NCBI RefSeq assembly: GCF_003390915.1 | Contig: NZ_QMEM01000004.1 | Coordinates: 310,001-374,000 of the forward strand | Length of the DNA: 64,000 nt | Reading direction: 5' to 3' | Source of the DNA: Lewinella sp. IMCC34183 | GTDB lineage: Bacteria; Bacteroidota; Bacteroidia; Chitinophagales; Saprospiraceae | Shown here: in pieces, positions 26,026 to 37,491 of the stretch | Layout of the letters: each line of letters starts with the position of its first letter | Position numbering within the stretch: position 1 is the stretch's first letter | Notes under the pieces: generated by a model | What the model saw: only the letters and a program-made list of their open reading frames with translations | Database searches by the model: none | Told to the model about the DNA's origin: nothing | Made by a program: the position numbers and the translations under genes

Positions 26026-28026
26026 TTACTTGGCCACCCGCAGCTTGTACACCGCAAAGGCCTTGGCGGGCAGCGTAGCGCTCAGTTTGCCGTTGCGCAG
26101 GCTGATGTCGCTTTCCTCCGGGCTCACCTTCATGGGCTCATCGAAGGAGTTCACGGCGTCCATATCCGTACCGCTCATGGTGTAGGCGGTACCCTGCCGG
26201 GCCAGGGACATCCCCTGGATGGTGATGTCGAGCTCCTGCGCGGCATCGCTGGTGTTGGCTACCTTCAGGTAGACTTCTCCGCGCTCTGCGTCGCTGACCA
26301 CAGAGGCGTAGAGCCCGTTCTGGCCGGTGACGGCCTCGCCGTTCTCGGTGATGTGGTGCAGGTCCGTACCGGCGTGGTTGGCGTAGAGCTTCTGCACGTA
26401 GTAGTTGGCCGTACCGTAGGATTGGAGGTTGTCGAACCAGATCATGTCCGGCGTCCACTGCCAGGCGTCGGCGTGGGCCATCAGCGGGGCGTAGGAGGTC
26501 ATGACCACGATGTCGGCGTTGCGTTCCAGGCCGGTCATGTAGGCGGCTTCGGAGAGGGCGCAGTTCCAGTTGTTCTTGTTGTCGGGGCTGGCGATGGCCA
26601 CGCTCTGGGCGGCGTACTCCCCGGCGAAGACCTTGGGTCCGTTCCGGTCGTAGTCGTCGTAGCGGGTGGCATTCTCGCGGAACCATTCGGGCGAGTTGTA
26701 GTAGTGCTCGTCGACGATCTCCGCGTTCATCTCCTTCAGCTGCTCCCAGCCGTAGTCGAAGTATTCCCCTTCGGGGAAGGGGCCGCTGCCCGAGATGATG
26801 GCGATGTCGGGGTACTTGGCCTTGATGGCCGCATCGAAGACCTTGTAGCGCTCGATGTACTCCGGTCCCCACTGCTCGTTGCCGATACCGATATACTTCA
26901 TGTCGAAGGGTTCGGGGTGGCCCATGTCAGCCCGCACCTTCCCCCAGGCCGTGGTGGTATCGCCGTTGGCAAATTCGATGAGGTCCAGGGCGTCCTGCAC
27001 GTAGGGGTCCAGCTCCTCCAGCGGCACCAGCTCGCCGGTATTGAACTGGCAGGCGATGCCGCAGCTCAGGATGGGCATGGGCTCCGCGCCCAGGTCCTCC
27101 GCCAGCTGGAAGTATTCGAAGAAGCCGAGGCCGAAGCTCTGGTAGTAGTCGGGCGTGAGCCGGTGGTCGAACTCCGTGTTCCAGCGGTTGACCAACAGTT
27201 CGCGCTCGTCGATCGAGCCCACGGTCTTTTTCCACTGGTAGCGGCGGGCGAGCGTACGTCCTTCGACAATACAGCCCCCGGGGAAGCGGAGGAAGCCGGG
27301 CTCCAGGTCGTACAGCAGCTGTACCAGGTCCTTGCGCAGCCCCTTCTCCCGTCCCTTCCAGGTGTCGCGGGGGAAAAGGGAGATCATATCCATACTGGCC
27401 GTACCCGCCTTGTCGAAGGTGAGCAACAGGCGGGCCTCCGGGTCGGTAGCGGTAGCCTCGAAGGTGGCCGCGTACTCCTGCCAGCCGTCTCCGTCCAGGG
27501 ATACGGTAGTTTCGCCGATCACCTCATCGTCCTGGGAAAGAAACTGAAACGTAACGGCCGAGAGGTCACCCTTTCCGGCGGCGGCCCTGAAGGTTAGGTC
27601 GTACGTCGCCCCCTCCCGGACACCCATGCCCCGGAAGCCCTCGTTGATGAGTTGGTACCCGGCGGGGTCCTTCACGGTCACCCGCAGGTAGTTCTGGTTG
27701 GCGGGGTCGTCCTTCACCTTGACGATGTCGGCCATGCCGGAGGCCGCGTTCATGGAGTGGCGGTCGCTGTTAGGCTCCACCCAGCCGGTTTTGGGCAGGG
27801 TGAATTCGAAGCCGCGGTTCTTGACCATCTCGGCGTAGAGTCCCCCGTCGGCGGCGAAGTTGATGTCCTCGAAGAAGATGCCGTACATGGTAGGTTGCAC
27901 CGCTGCCACGGACTTCGAGGCGTCCACCGTCAGCGCGTGGCGCGCGGCAGTCTGCCCGGAGAGGGCGGCGGGGACGCAGGTGCAAAGCAGGCAGGCAAGC
28001 GCCAAGTATTTCAGCTCAAAGTTCAT
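26026..28026 (-). CDS. Secreted GH51-type alpha-L-arabinofuranosidase with carbohydrate-binding domain
   Basis: This 666-residue protein has a signal peptide ending near residue 25 (VPAALSGQ). It starts with the GH51 barrel entry strand (MYGIFFEDINFAADGGLYAEMVKNRGFE). An inserted beta-sandwich CBM-like domain at about 80-200 is followed by the rest of the barrel. The likely acid/base Glu is in GIGNEQWGPEYIERY near 385, and the nucleophile Glu in VDEHYYNSPEWF near 440. The C-terminal beta domain ends in LPAKAFAVYKL. It should release arabinose from arabinan or arabinoxylan side chains. It is the last gene of the locus, before a strong terminator. Confidence 0.92.
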   Translation of the reverse strand: MNFELKYLALACLLCTCVPAALSGQTAARHALTVDASKSVAAVQPTMYGIFFEDINFAADGGLYAEMVKNRGFEFTLPKTGWVEPNSDRHSMNAASGMADIVKVKDDPANQNYLRVTVKDPAGYQLINEGFRGMGVREGATYDLTFRAAAGKGDLSAVTFQFLSQDDEVIGETTVSLDGDGWQEYAATFEATATDPEARLLLTFDKAGTASMDMISLFPRDTWKGREKGLRKDLVQLLYDLEPGFLRFPGGCIVEGRTLARRYQWKKTVGSIDERELLVNRWNTEFDHRLTPDYYQSFGLGFFEYFQLAEDLGAEPMPILSCGIACQFNTGELVPLEELDPYVQDALDLIEFANGDTTTAWGKVRADMGHPEPFDMKYIGIGNEQWGPEYIERYKVFDAAIKAKYPDIAIISGSGPFPEGEYFDYGWEQLKEMNAEIVDEHYYNSPEWFRENATRYDDYDRNGPKVFAGEYAAQSVAIASPDNKNNWNCALSEAAYMTGLERNADIVVMTSYAPLMAHADAWQWTPDMIWFDNLQSYGTANYYVQKLYANHAGTDLHHITENGEAVTGQNGLYASVVSDAERGEVYLKVANTSDAAQELDITIQGMSLARQGTAYTMSGTDMDAVNSFDEPMKVSPEESDISLRNGKLSATLPAKAFAVYKLRVAK

Positions 28027-28119
28027 AGTCTATTGCAGGTTGTAGTTGGCCGTAGCCGTCGTTGATTGTCGTTTGGCACCTCCCCGGATCGATGGCGAAT
28101 CCCTGGTGGAGGCGTGTAT

Positions 28120-29135
28120 CTATTCCAGCCCCCGCACCATCGGCCAGCCTTCGTCGGACCAGCGGATCGTACGGACCTTGAGTTTCGACCGGCCGCGGTC
28201 GGCGGCGTCGTAGGCGTGCAGGAACAGGTAGTCCTCACCGTCGAAGGTGTAGACGCTGCAGTGCCCCGCGCCGTAGTAGTTCTCGTTGCCCTGGATGACC
28301 AGCGTGCCCCCTCCGTGGAAGAGGTTTTTGCCCTCCTGATCGAAGTAGGGCCCGGTCACGTCGCGCGAGCGGCCCACCACCACCTTGTAGGTGCTGTTCT
28401 CGCCGCGGCAGCAGAGGTCCCAGGAGAGGAACTGGTAGTACCACCCGTCCCGCTTGAAGATGAACGGAGCTTCCAGGGCCGCGTTGCCGGGATTGGCGTC
28501 GGCCAGGTCGAAGTCACGTTCCCGCCGGGAGATCGTATGCCACTCCTGGGGCTCGGCGATCCGGGTCAGGGAGGGGTCCAGCTTGACCAACTTCAGTCCG
28601 TTCCAGAAGGAGCCGAACGACATCCAGGGGGTGCCCGCGTCGTCGAATACGATGTTGGGGTCGATGGCGTTCCAGAGGTCCCGGTTCGGCTGCGACTGGA
28701 TGACGATCCCATGGTCGGTCCAGCCGTAGGTGGCGTCGTCGGGGTCCAGGCTCGCGGTCGTGGCCACGCCGATGGCCGAGGTATTCTTCCCAAAGGCCGA
28801 GACCGAATAGTAGAGGTAGTACTGGCCGTCGTGGAAGAGCACGTCGGGGGCCCAGATGTGGTTGCGGAACCCGGGGACGACCCCGTCCGTCCACGCTGGC
28901 TTCTCGGCGAAGACCGGTGGGGCCTCCTCCCAGTTCTCGAGATCAGTAGAAGTAAAGTGGCCGATGCCGCGTCCGGTGCAGTACAGGTGGTAGGTATCCC
29001 CCTGCTTTATGACCACGGGGTCGTGGACGGAGATGTCACTGGTCTGCGCGACCAGCTTTCCGGTGAGGCAGCATAGCAGCCCCAGGAGGTACACTCCCAT
29101 TAGTTGTGCAGTCAGACGTGACATCGGCTTTATCA

Positions 29136-29136
<1 letters not shown>
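28120..29136 (-). CDS. Secreted GH43 glycoside hydrolase (arabinanase/arabinofuranosidase type)
   Basis: This 338-residue five-bladed propeller enzyme follows an N-terminal export signal (LMGVYLLGLLCCLTGKLVAQ). GH43 catalytic features are visible: base Asp in ISVHDPVVIKQGDTYHLY, the pKa-modulating Asp in NAIDPNIVFDD, and an acid Glu in ALEAPFIFKRDGWYY. Length and motifs resemble endo-1,5-alpha-L-arabinanases. The ATG overlaps the stop of the preceding GH51 gene by one base (TAATG), so the two are translationally coupled. Confidence 0.9.
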
Positions 29137-30680
<1,544 letters not shown>

Positions 30681-30731
30681 GTTGATGCTATTTTTTGTTT
30701 GCATGCGTCTGAGGTTTTTTGACGTGACGGT

Positions 30732-30739
30732 CCAAGGTA
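30732..30739 (-). promoter_or_regulatory. Candidate internal promoter -7 box before GH51
   Basis: The minus strand reads TACCTTGG, the form of the -7 element that recurs in this window, in the 257-base gap between the GH43 lipoprotein gene and the GH51 gene. It could allow separate expression of the enzyme genes. The -33 box is unclear. Confidence 0.35.
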
Positions 30740-30937
30740 AGCCCTTCGCCTGCTTCCACTCTAGCGGCCATTTGCCAGAATCCTGAGTCAGCTTTCCCGG
30801 TTTCCCACCGTTGGTTCCCGTGAACTGACCCGCGGCGTCGAGCCCGTCCGACAAATAAGGGCTTTGTCCTGCAGCGTTCTTTCGCGGCTTGTCCACCAGG
30901 ACCATCGCCCGATCCGAAACCGTAGGCACATGCATCA

Positions 30938-32446
30938 CTATTCCCCGATTTTCTTGCCCCAGATGGCGTAGCCGTTGTCCTGCAGTCCGGTAAACAAAAT
31001 GGTTCGGGCTACCTCATTCTCCCAGTCCCGGCCCCGCTCTATCCGGACCGACCAGCTGTTTCCGCCGGCGGTGAGGGTGAGCCAGGGGGCGCTGTAGGTC
31101 CAGGTACCTTCCAGGGCGCCGGACAGGGTGCCGTCGCTTCCCAGCCGGACCGGTTCGGCATTGACGTAGTCGGCCGAGGTCTGCTCTTCGGCGTAGCCGG
31201 GCACGACCTGGTAATCAAAGCGAATGATCTCCCAGTCGCCGGCAATCTCATCGGCTTGCACGGCGTCTTCCGCCTCGGCGGCGTACCGCTGGCTGCTGAC
31301 CACGGGCCAGCCGTCCTCCGTCCAGAACAGCTGACGAACGTGCATCACCATGAAAAAGGGGTTGACGTCCGGGCGGCCTTGGTGGCCCATGTAGAAGGTG
31401 TCGTTCTTTTCGAAGACGCCCGGGTGGGAAACCCCCTGCCAGCCGCCGTGCCCGGTGAAGCGGTACGGCGCAATGAGCATCGGCAGATCGTCGACGTCCT
31501 CGTTCAGGTTCCGGCCGCGAATATCGTAGAACGGGCCGGTGGCGTTGTCGGAGCGGCCTACCCGTACGTTGTACTTGGTTTCCAGCCAGTCGTAGGAGAG
31601 GAAGAGGTAGTACTGGTCGAACTCGGGGTGGTAGATGACCTCCGGCCCCTCCAGGTTTCCGTTGATCCGGTTCCCGGTGAAGCCCCGCTGGGCGACCCGC
31701 GTTCCCTTGTCGTTGGTGCGTCTGGCCAGGCCGGTTGCGGGGTCCAGCTCCAGCTTGTAGATCCCGTCCCAGGCCGATCCGTAGTACATCCAGTAGCTGC
31801 CGTCGCGGGCAATGGCTACCGTGGGGTCGATGGCGTTGGTCTGCCGGGTCGCGTCGTTTACCGAGGTGACTACCAGGTCCCGTTCGATGAAGGGGCCCTG
31901 CGGCCGGTCGGAGGTGGCCAGCCCGATTACGCTGAGGCGGGGGGTCGGCGAGGACAGGGAGTAGTAAAGCCGGTATTCGTCGCCCACCTTCATCACGTAG
32001 GGGGCCCAGAGGCCGGCGAAGGGCTCGCCGCCGTTCCGGCGGATGAAGTTTTCCCCACGGCTGGGCAGTCCGGGAAACGCCCAGCCGACGAATTCCCACT
32101 CTACGAGGTTGATGCTGCGCCGGATCTGGATACCGGGGCGAATGTCCGTACCGAAGGCGACGTCGGTGTTGTAGCACCAGGTGAAGTCGTCGTCGACCAC
32201 GTAGGTCGGGTCGTGTACATTGTAGTGCCTCCAGTCGGCCGTGCGGCTGGCGGAGGCCAGGTCGCCGTAGGTATCGGAGAAGGTCGAGAAATCAATGGGC
32301 CCGTCGTCCAGCGAGGTCGTGTCTCCCACCGGGTTTGGCGTGGGCGGAGCCGGTGGCGTCGTTGGGGTGGGAGTGATTTCAGTTTCCTTCTCGCAACCCA
32401 GGGTGCAAATACAGGCAAGCAACAGAATTAGCAGGGAGGATCGCAT
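30938..32446 (-). CDS. GH43 lipoprotein, arabinan endo-1,5-alpha-L-arabinosidase type
   Basis: This 502-residue lipoprotein (lipobox CTLGC, Cys near 18) has a Pro/Thr-rich linker that suits a surface-exposed enzyme. The GH43 propeller has base Asp in YNVHDPTYVV, second Asp in NAIDPTVAIARDG, and acid Glu in NLEGPEVIYHPEF. A C-terminal beta-rich domain of about 100 residues starts near AGDWEIIRFDYQ, as in the longer arabinanases. It would cut the arabinan backbone at the cell surface and feed oligosaccharides to the SusCD pair encoded just upstream. Confidence 0.92.
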   Translation of the reverse strand: MRSSLLILLLACICTLGCEKETEITPTPTTPPAPPTPNPVGDTTSLDDGPIDFSTFSDTYGDLASASRTADWRHYNVHDPTYVVDDDFTWCYNTDVAFGTDIRPGIQIRRSINLVEWEFVGWAFPGLPSRGENFIRRNGGEPFAGLWAPYVMKVGDEYRLYYSLSSPTPRLSVIGLATSDRPQGPFIERDLVVTSVNDATRQTNAIDPTVAIARDGSYWMYYGSAWDGIYKLELDPATGLARRTNDKGTRVAQRGFTGNRINGNLEGPEVIYHPEFDQYYLFLSYDWLETKYNVRVGRSDNATGPFYDIRGRNLNEDVDDLPMLIAPYRFTGHGGWQGVSHPGVFEKNDTFYMGHQGRPDVNPFFMVMHVRQLFWTEDGWPVVSSQRYAAEAEDAVQADEIAGDWEIIRFDYQVVPGYAEEQTSADYVNAEPVRLGSDGTLSGALEGTWTYSAPWLTLTAGGNSWSVRIERGRDWENEVARTILFTGLQDNGYAIWGKKIGE

Positions 32447-32487
32447 AGGAAATCGGGTTTTTGGCGGGGCGGCGGGAAAGGGACTGC

Positions 32488-34038
32488 CTAGTTAGCGGAA
32501 TTGCCGACCAGGTTCTGGTTGCGGTCCAGTTCCGCCTGGGGGATGGGGACTACATCCCACCGCGGGGTATAGGTGTCGAACTCGAAGTCATGGGCCTGCA
32601 GCTCTTGCAGGTCGTTTTCCAGCTTGCCCCACCGCCGGATATCCCACCAGCGCTTGCCCTCGATGGCCAGTTCCATGATACGTTCGTGCTCCAGCTGGTC
32701 CATGAACTGCTGCAGGGAGTAACCGGCAAATTCAGCCTCCCGGTCCGGCAGGTTGGCCCGGTCGCGTACCTGTTGCACGTAGCCCGCGGCGGCGGCCACG
32801 TCACCCGTATTGGCCAGGCACTCGGCATACAGCAGCAGGACGTCGGCGTAGCGGATGATGTGGTAGTCAAAACCGGCGGTGAAGGCGTCCGTGCCGTTGA
32901 CGGCGTTGGTGTACTTCTTGATGAAGTAGGCGTCTTCGGCAAACCCCCGCTCGAACCAGTCTACGCCGTAGGCGGTGGTGTAGCCGTCGTCGGGTTCGTA
33001 GGAAAGGATCGTGGAATGGTACCGCGGGTCGAGGTGGCCGTCGACCGTCCGCTCCTTGCGCATTTCCTCGTAGAGAAAGGGCGTGGGGATAAAGTCGTAG
33101 AAGTCACCCACCGAATAGGTCGGGGTGATGGCGAGAAACTGCCGCCAGTTGACGTTCGGGTCTCCACCCCAGTTGAACTCGGCGGCGGCGCTGGTGGTGA
33201 AGTCCGCCCAGAATATCTTGCCGGGGTTGGCTGCTTCCGTACCGGGGTCCTGCGAGAAGAGGTCCGCGTAGTTGGCGGCCAGGGCGTACTCGCCGGATTC
33301 GACCACGGCCTGGAAGTACGGCAGCGCCCCGGTGTAGTTGCCCTCGTAGAGGAAGACCGTACCCATCAGGGCATTCGCCGCGCCCAGGGTGGCGCGCCCC
33401 TCCTGGCCGGCGTCCTGACCGGATACGTTGTCGTAGGAGAGGGGCAGCCGGTCAATGGCGTTTTGCAGGTCATTCTTTACCTGGGCGTACACGTCTTCGC
33501 GGGTCACGCCCTCGTTGCTGGGGTAGAAGTCGTCGCCTCCCTGGGGCGTATTCAGGATGATGGGTACGTTCCCGTGCGTATTCGTCAGCTTGAAGTAGGC
33601 CAGCGCACGCAGGAAGTAGGCCTGCCCCAGCAGTCGGTCGCGCAGATCGCCGTCGATGTCCTCGACGTTCGGGATGTTCTCGAGTGCCTGGTTGGCCCGG
33701 CCGATCAGGATATAGTGGCCGTGCCAGAAGATATCCAGGTCGCCGATGGTGGGCGGCAGCGTGAAGGAGCTGATCCCGGTGAAGAAGATCCACGGGCTGC
33801 GGCTGCTTACTTCGTCGCCGCGGCCGTCGTTGTAGACCGGCGTCATCCGCTGGTAGAGGCCGTCGATGATGAGGGTGTTGTAAATGGCATCGACGGCGGC
33901 CACGGCCTGATCGGCGTTGACGTAAAACTGCGCCGACGAGAGCCGGTTGGGGTCGACGATGTCGAGTTCGTCGTCGCAGCCGAAGTTACCCGCGAGGGCA
34001 CCAACGGCCAATAGGAGGAATAGAATGCGGTTCTTCAT
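32488..34038 (-). CDS. SusD/RagB-family nutrient-binding lipoprotein (arabinan locus)
   Basis: This 516-residue lipoprotein has a signal peptide and lipobox (LAVGALAGNFGC, Cys near 21). The SusD pattern follows: DELDIVDPNRLSSAQFY near the N-terminus, TPR-like helices (YFLRALAYFKLTN), and the C-terminal RADVLLLYAECLANTGD and RWWDIRRWG motifs typical of RagB/SusD. It should form the lid of the SusC barrel and bind arabinan oligosaccharides. It starts 6 bases after the SusC stop. Confidence 0.95.
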   Translation of the reverse strand: MKNRILFLLLAVGALAGNFGCDDELDIVDPNRLSSAQFYVNADQAVAAVDAIYNTLIIDGLYQRMTPVYNDGRGDEVSSRSPWIFFTGISSFTLPPTIGDLDIFWHGHYILIGRANQALENIPNVEDIDGDLRDRLLGQAYFLRALAYFKLTNTHGNVPIILNTPQGGDDFYPSNEGVTREDVYAQVKNDLQNAIDRLPLSYDNVSGQDAGQEGRATLGAANALMGTVFLYEGNYTGALPYFQAVVESGEYALAANYADLFSQDPGTEAANPGKIFWADFTTSAAAEFNWGGDPNVNWRQFLAITPTYSVGDFYDFIPTPFLYEEMRKERTVDGHLDPRYHSTILSYEPDDGYTTAYGVDWFERGFAEDAYFIKKYTNAVNGTDAFTAGFDYHIIRYADVLLLYAECLANTGDVAAAAGYVQQVRDRANLPDREAEFAGYSLQQFMDQLEHERIMELAIEGKRWWDIRRWGKLENDLQELQAHDFEFDTYTPRWDVVPIPQAELDRNQNLVGNSAN

Positions 34039-34044
34039 GATCGT

Positions 34045-37000
34045 TTAAAATTGAATTTGTACGCCCACCATGGAGGTCCGGGGCCGGGGGAAGGTGCCGA
34101 AGTCGAAGCCGGGGTTGAGGATACCGGCCTGAAAGTCAGGGTTGTATCCTTTGTAAGCGGAGAAGGTGTAGACGTTCTGCATGGTCGCGTAGATCCGCGC
34201 GCTCTGCATGTTCAGGCGTCCGAGCAGGCCGCCGCGCAGGGTATACCCGAGGGATACCGTATTGATGCGGAAGTAATTGCCGGACTGCAGCCAGCCCGGA
34301 CGATCAGAATCCCGCTGGTTGTTGTTGGGGTCGCCCAGTACGACCCGCGGTACGTCGGTATTGGTGTTCTGTGGGGTCCAGCGGTCGAGAATGTCGGTGT
34401 GCCAGTTGGTGTAGCCGGAGGTGACCATCAGTCCCCGGTAGAGGTTGCTGTTGATCAGGTTTCCGCCGCTGCCCTGGCCGAAGACGGTGAAGTCGAAGTT
34501 GTTGTAGTTGGCTACGAAGTTGATGCCGTAGAAGTAGGTGGGATTACCGTTGCCGAGGTACTGACGGTCTTCCCCGTCGATGGTGCCGTCGCCGTTGATG
34601 TCCTGGAAGCGGATGTCACCGGGGGCGGTGTTGTCGTTCTGGAAGGCGGCCTCGGCCACTTCGGCTTCGCTCTGGAAGATGCCGTCGTACACCCAGCCGT
34701 AGTGGCGGCCGATGGGATTGCCGACCTCGGTACGGGCGCCGGTGCCGGACAGGAAGTCGAGGGTGCCGATGTCGAGTACCTCGTTCTTGACCGTGTAGAA
34801 GTTAGGCGCGATGTCGAAGCTCACCGGCCCCAGGGTCGGCCGCCAAGTCGCGGAAACCTCGAAGCCCGAGTTCTGGATCGAGCCGGCGTTGGTCGTCAGG
34901 CCGGCCAGCGAACCGTTGGAGAGCGGGATGGGCAGGTCGATGAGGACGTTCTCCGATTTGTTTGAGTAGTACTCCGCCGTGAATTCGACGCGGCCGTCCA
35001 TGAGTTCCAGGTCCATACCCACGCTGCGGGTGGTGCGGGTCTCCCAGGCGATGGAGGGGTCCACCAGGATGGTGGTGGCGGCACCCAGTACCCGGCCCGT
35101 TCCGAATTCGTAGGGAATAGCCCGGTTGATGGTGCTCTGGTAGCGGAAGTTGCCGATCTCCTGGTTGCCCAGCTTTCCGTAGCCGCCGCGCAGCTTGAGG
35201 GCGGTGATGGCCTGGGGCAACTCGAAGTCGTTGTGGATCTTCCAGGCCAGGCCGAAGGAGGGGAAGAAGGCGTAGCGGTCCGAAGCGCGGAAGCGGGACG
35301 AGCCATCGTAGCGACCGTTGATCGTCAGCAGGTAGCGGTCGTCGTAGGAGTAGCTGATGCGGCCCAGGAAGGAAGCCAGGGCGGCGGGCTGCTGGTTGTC
35401 CGTGACGCTGAAGGTGGACGCGCTGGTCAGGTTCAGGTTGTACGGCTTCTCCAGGCCGGATCCTACTGCGGCCACCTGCCGGAAGTTGAACTTCTGGAAC
35501 GTCTGTCCGCCCAGCACGGTCAGGTTGTGCTTGCCGATCTCGGTGGTGTAGGTCAGGGTGTTCTCGATCAGGTAGGAGTTCGAGGACCGGTCACCCACCT
35601 GCAGCTCGGCGATGGGCCGGGGGAAGAAGTAGCCCAGGTCGTACTGGGGTGCGAAGAGCTGGTCGGTGATGTCCGTATTATCGTACTGGAAGTTCAGCTT
35701 GTACGTCAGTCCGTCGATGAACTCGTACGTAGCATAGGCATTCGCCAGCAGGCGATTGATCTGGGCCTCGTTGGATACCAGCTGGTTGAAACCGGGGACG
35801 TTGAGGGAGATCGAGTTATTGATCACCGCGTCGGCACCGCCGAATCCGCCTTCCCGGTTGGGGTCCAGCAGCGGGATGGTCGGAGCGGCCTGCAGCAGGT
35901 CGTTGACCAGGGACGGCCGGCCGCCGGGCAGGAAGAGGGTGAAGGCACCGGTGTAGAACAGCGGGTTCTCGTTGGAGCGCATCACGTACACGTTCTCGCC
36001 GAAGGTCAGGCGATCGCTGAGCTGGGTTTCCGAGTTGACGCGCAGGGAGTAGCGGGTGTAGTTCGGCCCGGTGCCCACCAGCGTACCCTGGTTGTCGAGG
36101 TAATCCAGGGAGGCGTAGTAGTTGGACTTGTCGGTGCCGCCCGATACGGACAGGTTGACGTTCTTGATCGAGCCGTCGGTATAGCCCTCGTCCTGCCAGT
36201 TGGTGTTGATGTCGTCGACGAAGGAGGGCGAGGACGGATCGTTGCCCGGCACCAGCGCTTCGCCGGCGTTGGTAAGTAGCTCGCGGTTGATCATCTGGTA
36301 GCCTTCCCGCTCCAGCAGGGGGATGCGGTCGGGCACGGTCTGAATGCCCGCGTAGGCATTCAGGCTTACGTTGAAGCCCGCGTTCTTGCGGCCGCTTTTG
36401 GTCGTGATAATGATGACCCCGTTAGCGGCCCGGTTGCCGTAGATGGCTCCCGAGGTGGCGTCCTTCAGTACCTGGATGGATTCGATGTCGTTGGGGTTGA
36501 TATCCCGGATGCCGCCGGGCAGGGGGAAGCCGTCGACCACGTAGAGCGGCTCGGCGCCGGCCCCGAGACCGAAGGTGCTTACCCCCCGGATCCGCACGGT
36601 GGGCGTGGCGCCGGGCTGCCCGTCGGAAGTGATGGAGACGCCCGCGACGCGGCCCTGCATCATCTGGGTGACGTCGTTCGAGGCCTGCTTCTGCATTTCC
36701 TCGGTGTCGACGACGCTCACCGCGCCGGTGAGATCCTCTTTACGCTCCGTTCCGTAACCGATCACCACTACCTCGTCGAGAATTTCGGCGTTCTCCGCCA
36801 GGGTAACGTCGATGGTGGTTTGGTCGCCAACCGTAAATCGCTGGGTTTCGTAGCCGGTGTAGGAGAAGATCAGCACCTCCTCCGGGCTGGCGGAAATGGA
36901 GTAGGCACCGTCGATATCGGTGACCGTACCACTGGAAGTATTCTCCTTTACAATGTTGACCCCGATCAGCGGTACGCCATCGGTATCGATAACGGTGCCG

Positions 37001-37068
37001 GTGACCGTCTGCTGGGCGCTTACGCACAGGGAGAAGAGTAAGAGGGCAAGGCACAGGCGCAACCGCAT
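34045..37068 (-). CDS. SusC/RagA-family TonB-linked outer-membrane transporter (arabinan locus)
   Basis: The start chosen is ATG 37066-37068, giving about 1007 residues with a good signal peptide (LRLCLALLLFSLCVSAQ); an in-frame ATG 63 bases upstream would add a basic extension. A carboxypeptidase-like regulatory domain (TVTGTVIDTDGVPLIGVNIV) is followed by the EILDEVVVIGYG TonB-box region. The plug contains VRIRGVSTFG and DGFPLPGGIRDINPNDIESI, and a 22-strand barrel ends with R-T-S-M-V-G-V-Q-I-Q-F. It imports oligosaccharides bound by the SusD encoded 6 bases downstream. No hybrid two-component system, AraC-type or ECF regulator lies beside it. Confidence 0.95.
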   Translation of the reverse strand: MRLRLCLALLLFSLCVSAQQTVTGTVIDTDGVPLIGVNIVKENTSSGTVTDIDGAYSISASPEEVLIFSYTGYETQRFTVGDQTTIDVTLAENAEILDEVVVIGYGTERKEDLTGAVSVVDTEEMQKQASNDVTQMMQGRVAGVSITSDGQPGATPTVRIRGVSTFGLGAGAEPLYVVDGFPLPGGIRDINPNDIESIQVLKDATSGAIYGNRAANGVIIITTKSGRKNAGFNVSLNAYAGIQTVPDRIPLLEREGYQMINRELLTNAGEALVPGNDPSSPSFVDDINTNWQDEGYTDGSIKNVNLSVSGGTDKSNYYASLDYLDNQGTLVGTGPNYTRYSLRVNSETQLSDRLTFGENVYVMRSNENPLFYTGAFTLFLPGGRPSLVNDLLQAAPTIPLLDPNREGGFGGADAVINNSISLNVPGFNQLVSNEAQINRLLANAYATYEFIDGLTYKLNFQYDNTDITDQLFAPQYDLGYFFPRPIAELQVGDRSSNSYLIENTLTYTTEIGKHNLTVLGGQTFQKFNFRQVAAVGSGLEKPYNLNLTSASTFSVTDNQQPAALASFLGRISYSYDDRYLLTINGRYDGSSRFRASDRYAFFPSFGLAWKIHNDFELPQAITALKLRGGYGKLGNQEIGNFRYQSTINRAIPYEFGTGRVLGAATTILVDPSIAWETRTTRSVGMDLELMDGRVEFTAEYYSNKSENVLIDLPIPLSNGSLAGLTTNAGSIQNSGFEVSATWRPTLGPVSFDIAPNFYTVKNEVLDIGTLDFLSGTGARTEVGNPIGRHYGWVYDGIFQSEAEVAEAAFQNDNTAPGDIRFQDINGDGTIDGEDRQYLGNGNPTYFYGINFVANYNNFDFTVFGQGSGGNLINSNLYRGLMVTSGYTNWHTDILDRWTPQNTNTDVPRVVLGDPNNNQRDSDRPGWLQSGNYFRINTVSLGYTLRGGLLGRLNMQSARIYATMQNVYTFSAYKGYNPDFQAGILNPGFDFGTFPRPRTSMVGVQIQF

Positions 37069-37131
37069 ACCGTACTTACCGTCCGGCTGCGCACGGGAGT
37101 GCGGGAGACGTCTGTAGCTGAACATGATCAT

Positions 37132-37491
37132 ATCGTGTCAATTGATTAAGGTAAATGCGGCCGGGGCCGCTCGTAAATCCGGGGTGGAGGCGGGAGGACG
37201 GCGCACGACCAGTAGTAGCGGCTCACACTTCACCCGATTCCAAATAAAATACCGTGAGGTATAAGTAGGGCGTCATTTGTTTCATAAAGTGCATGATCTA
37301 CTAACAAATAACGCATCGGTGAAAGTAGAACGCCTCCCGGTTCCGGGGGTGGACAATACCGTAATTCAGGTGGACTATACCGTAGAATCCCTGTTCTGCC
37401 GGCCTGAGGAGGTGAAATCCACGGCACGCCCACGGCACCCGCGGCCCCGCCGGCGGTCCCTGCTCCGTTCCGTAGTGTAAGTGGTGGCGGG
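37132..37491. other. Intergenic region upstream of the arabinan locus, no gene seen
   Basis: The only notable sequence is a two-copy direct repeat, GGTGGACAATACCGTA and GGTGGACTATACCGTA, about 24 bases apart near 37350-37390. It could be a pair of regulator half-sites, though it lies about 300 bases from the SusC start. Short open frames here have no coding character. Confidence 0.4.

Noticed and set aside
25843-27597. A 584-codon plus-strand open frame opposite the GH51 gene.
   Set aside because: The opposite strand encodes a full GH51 with catalytic residues, a signal peptide and a terminator; the plus frame has no motif.
37277-37480. A 67-codon plus-strand frame upstream of the DUF58 gene.
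   Set aside because: It includes a short direct repeat and an Arg/Pro tail; no homology pattern or promoter supports it.
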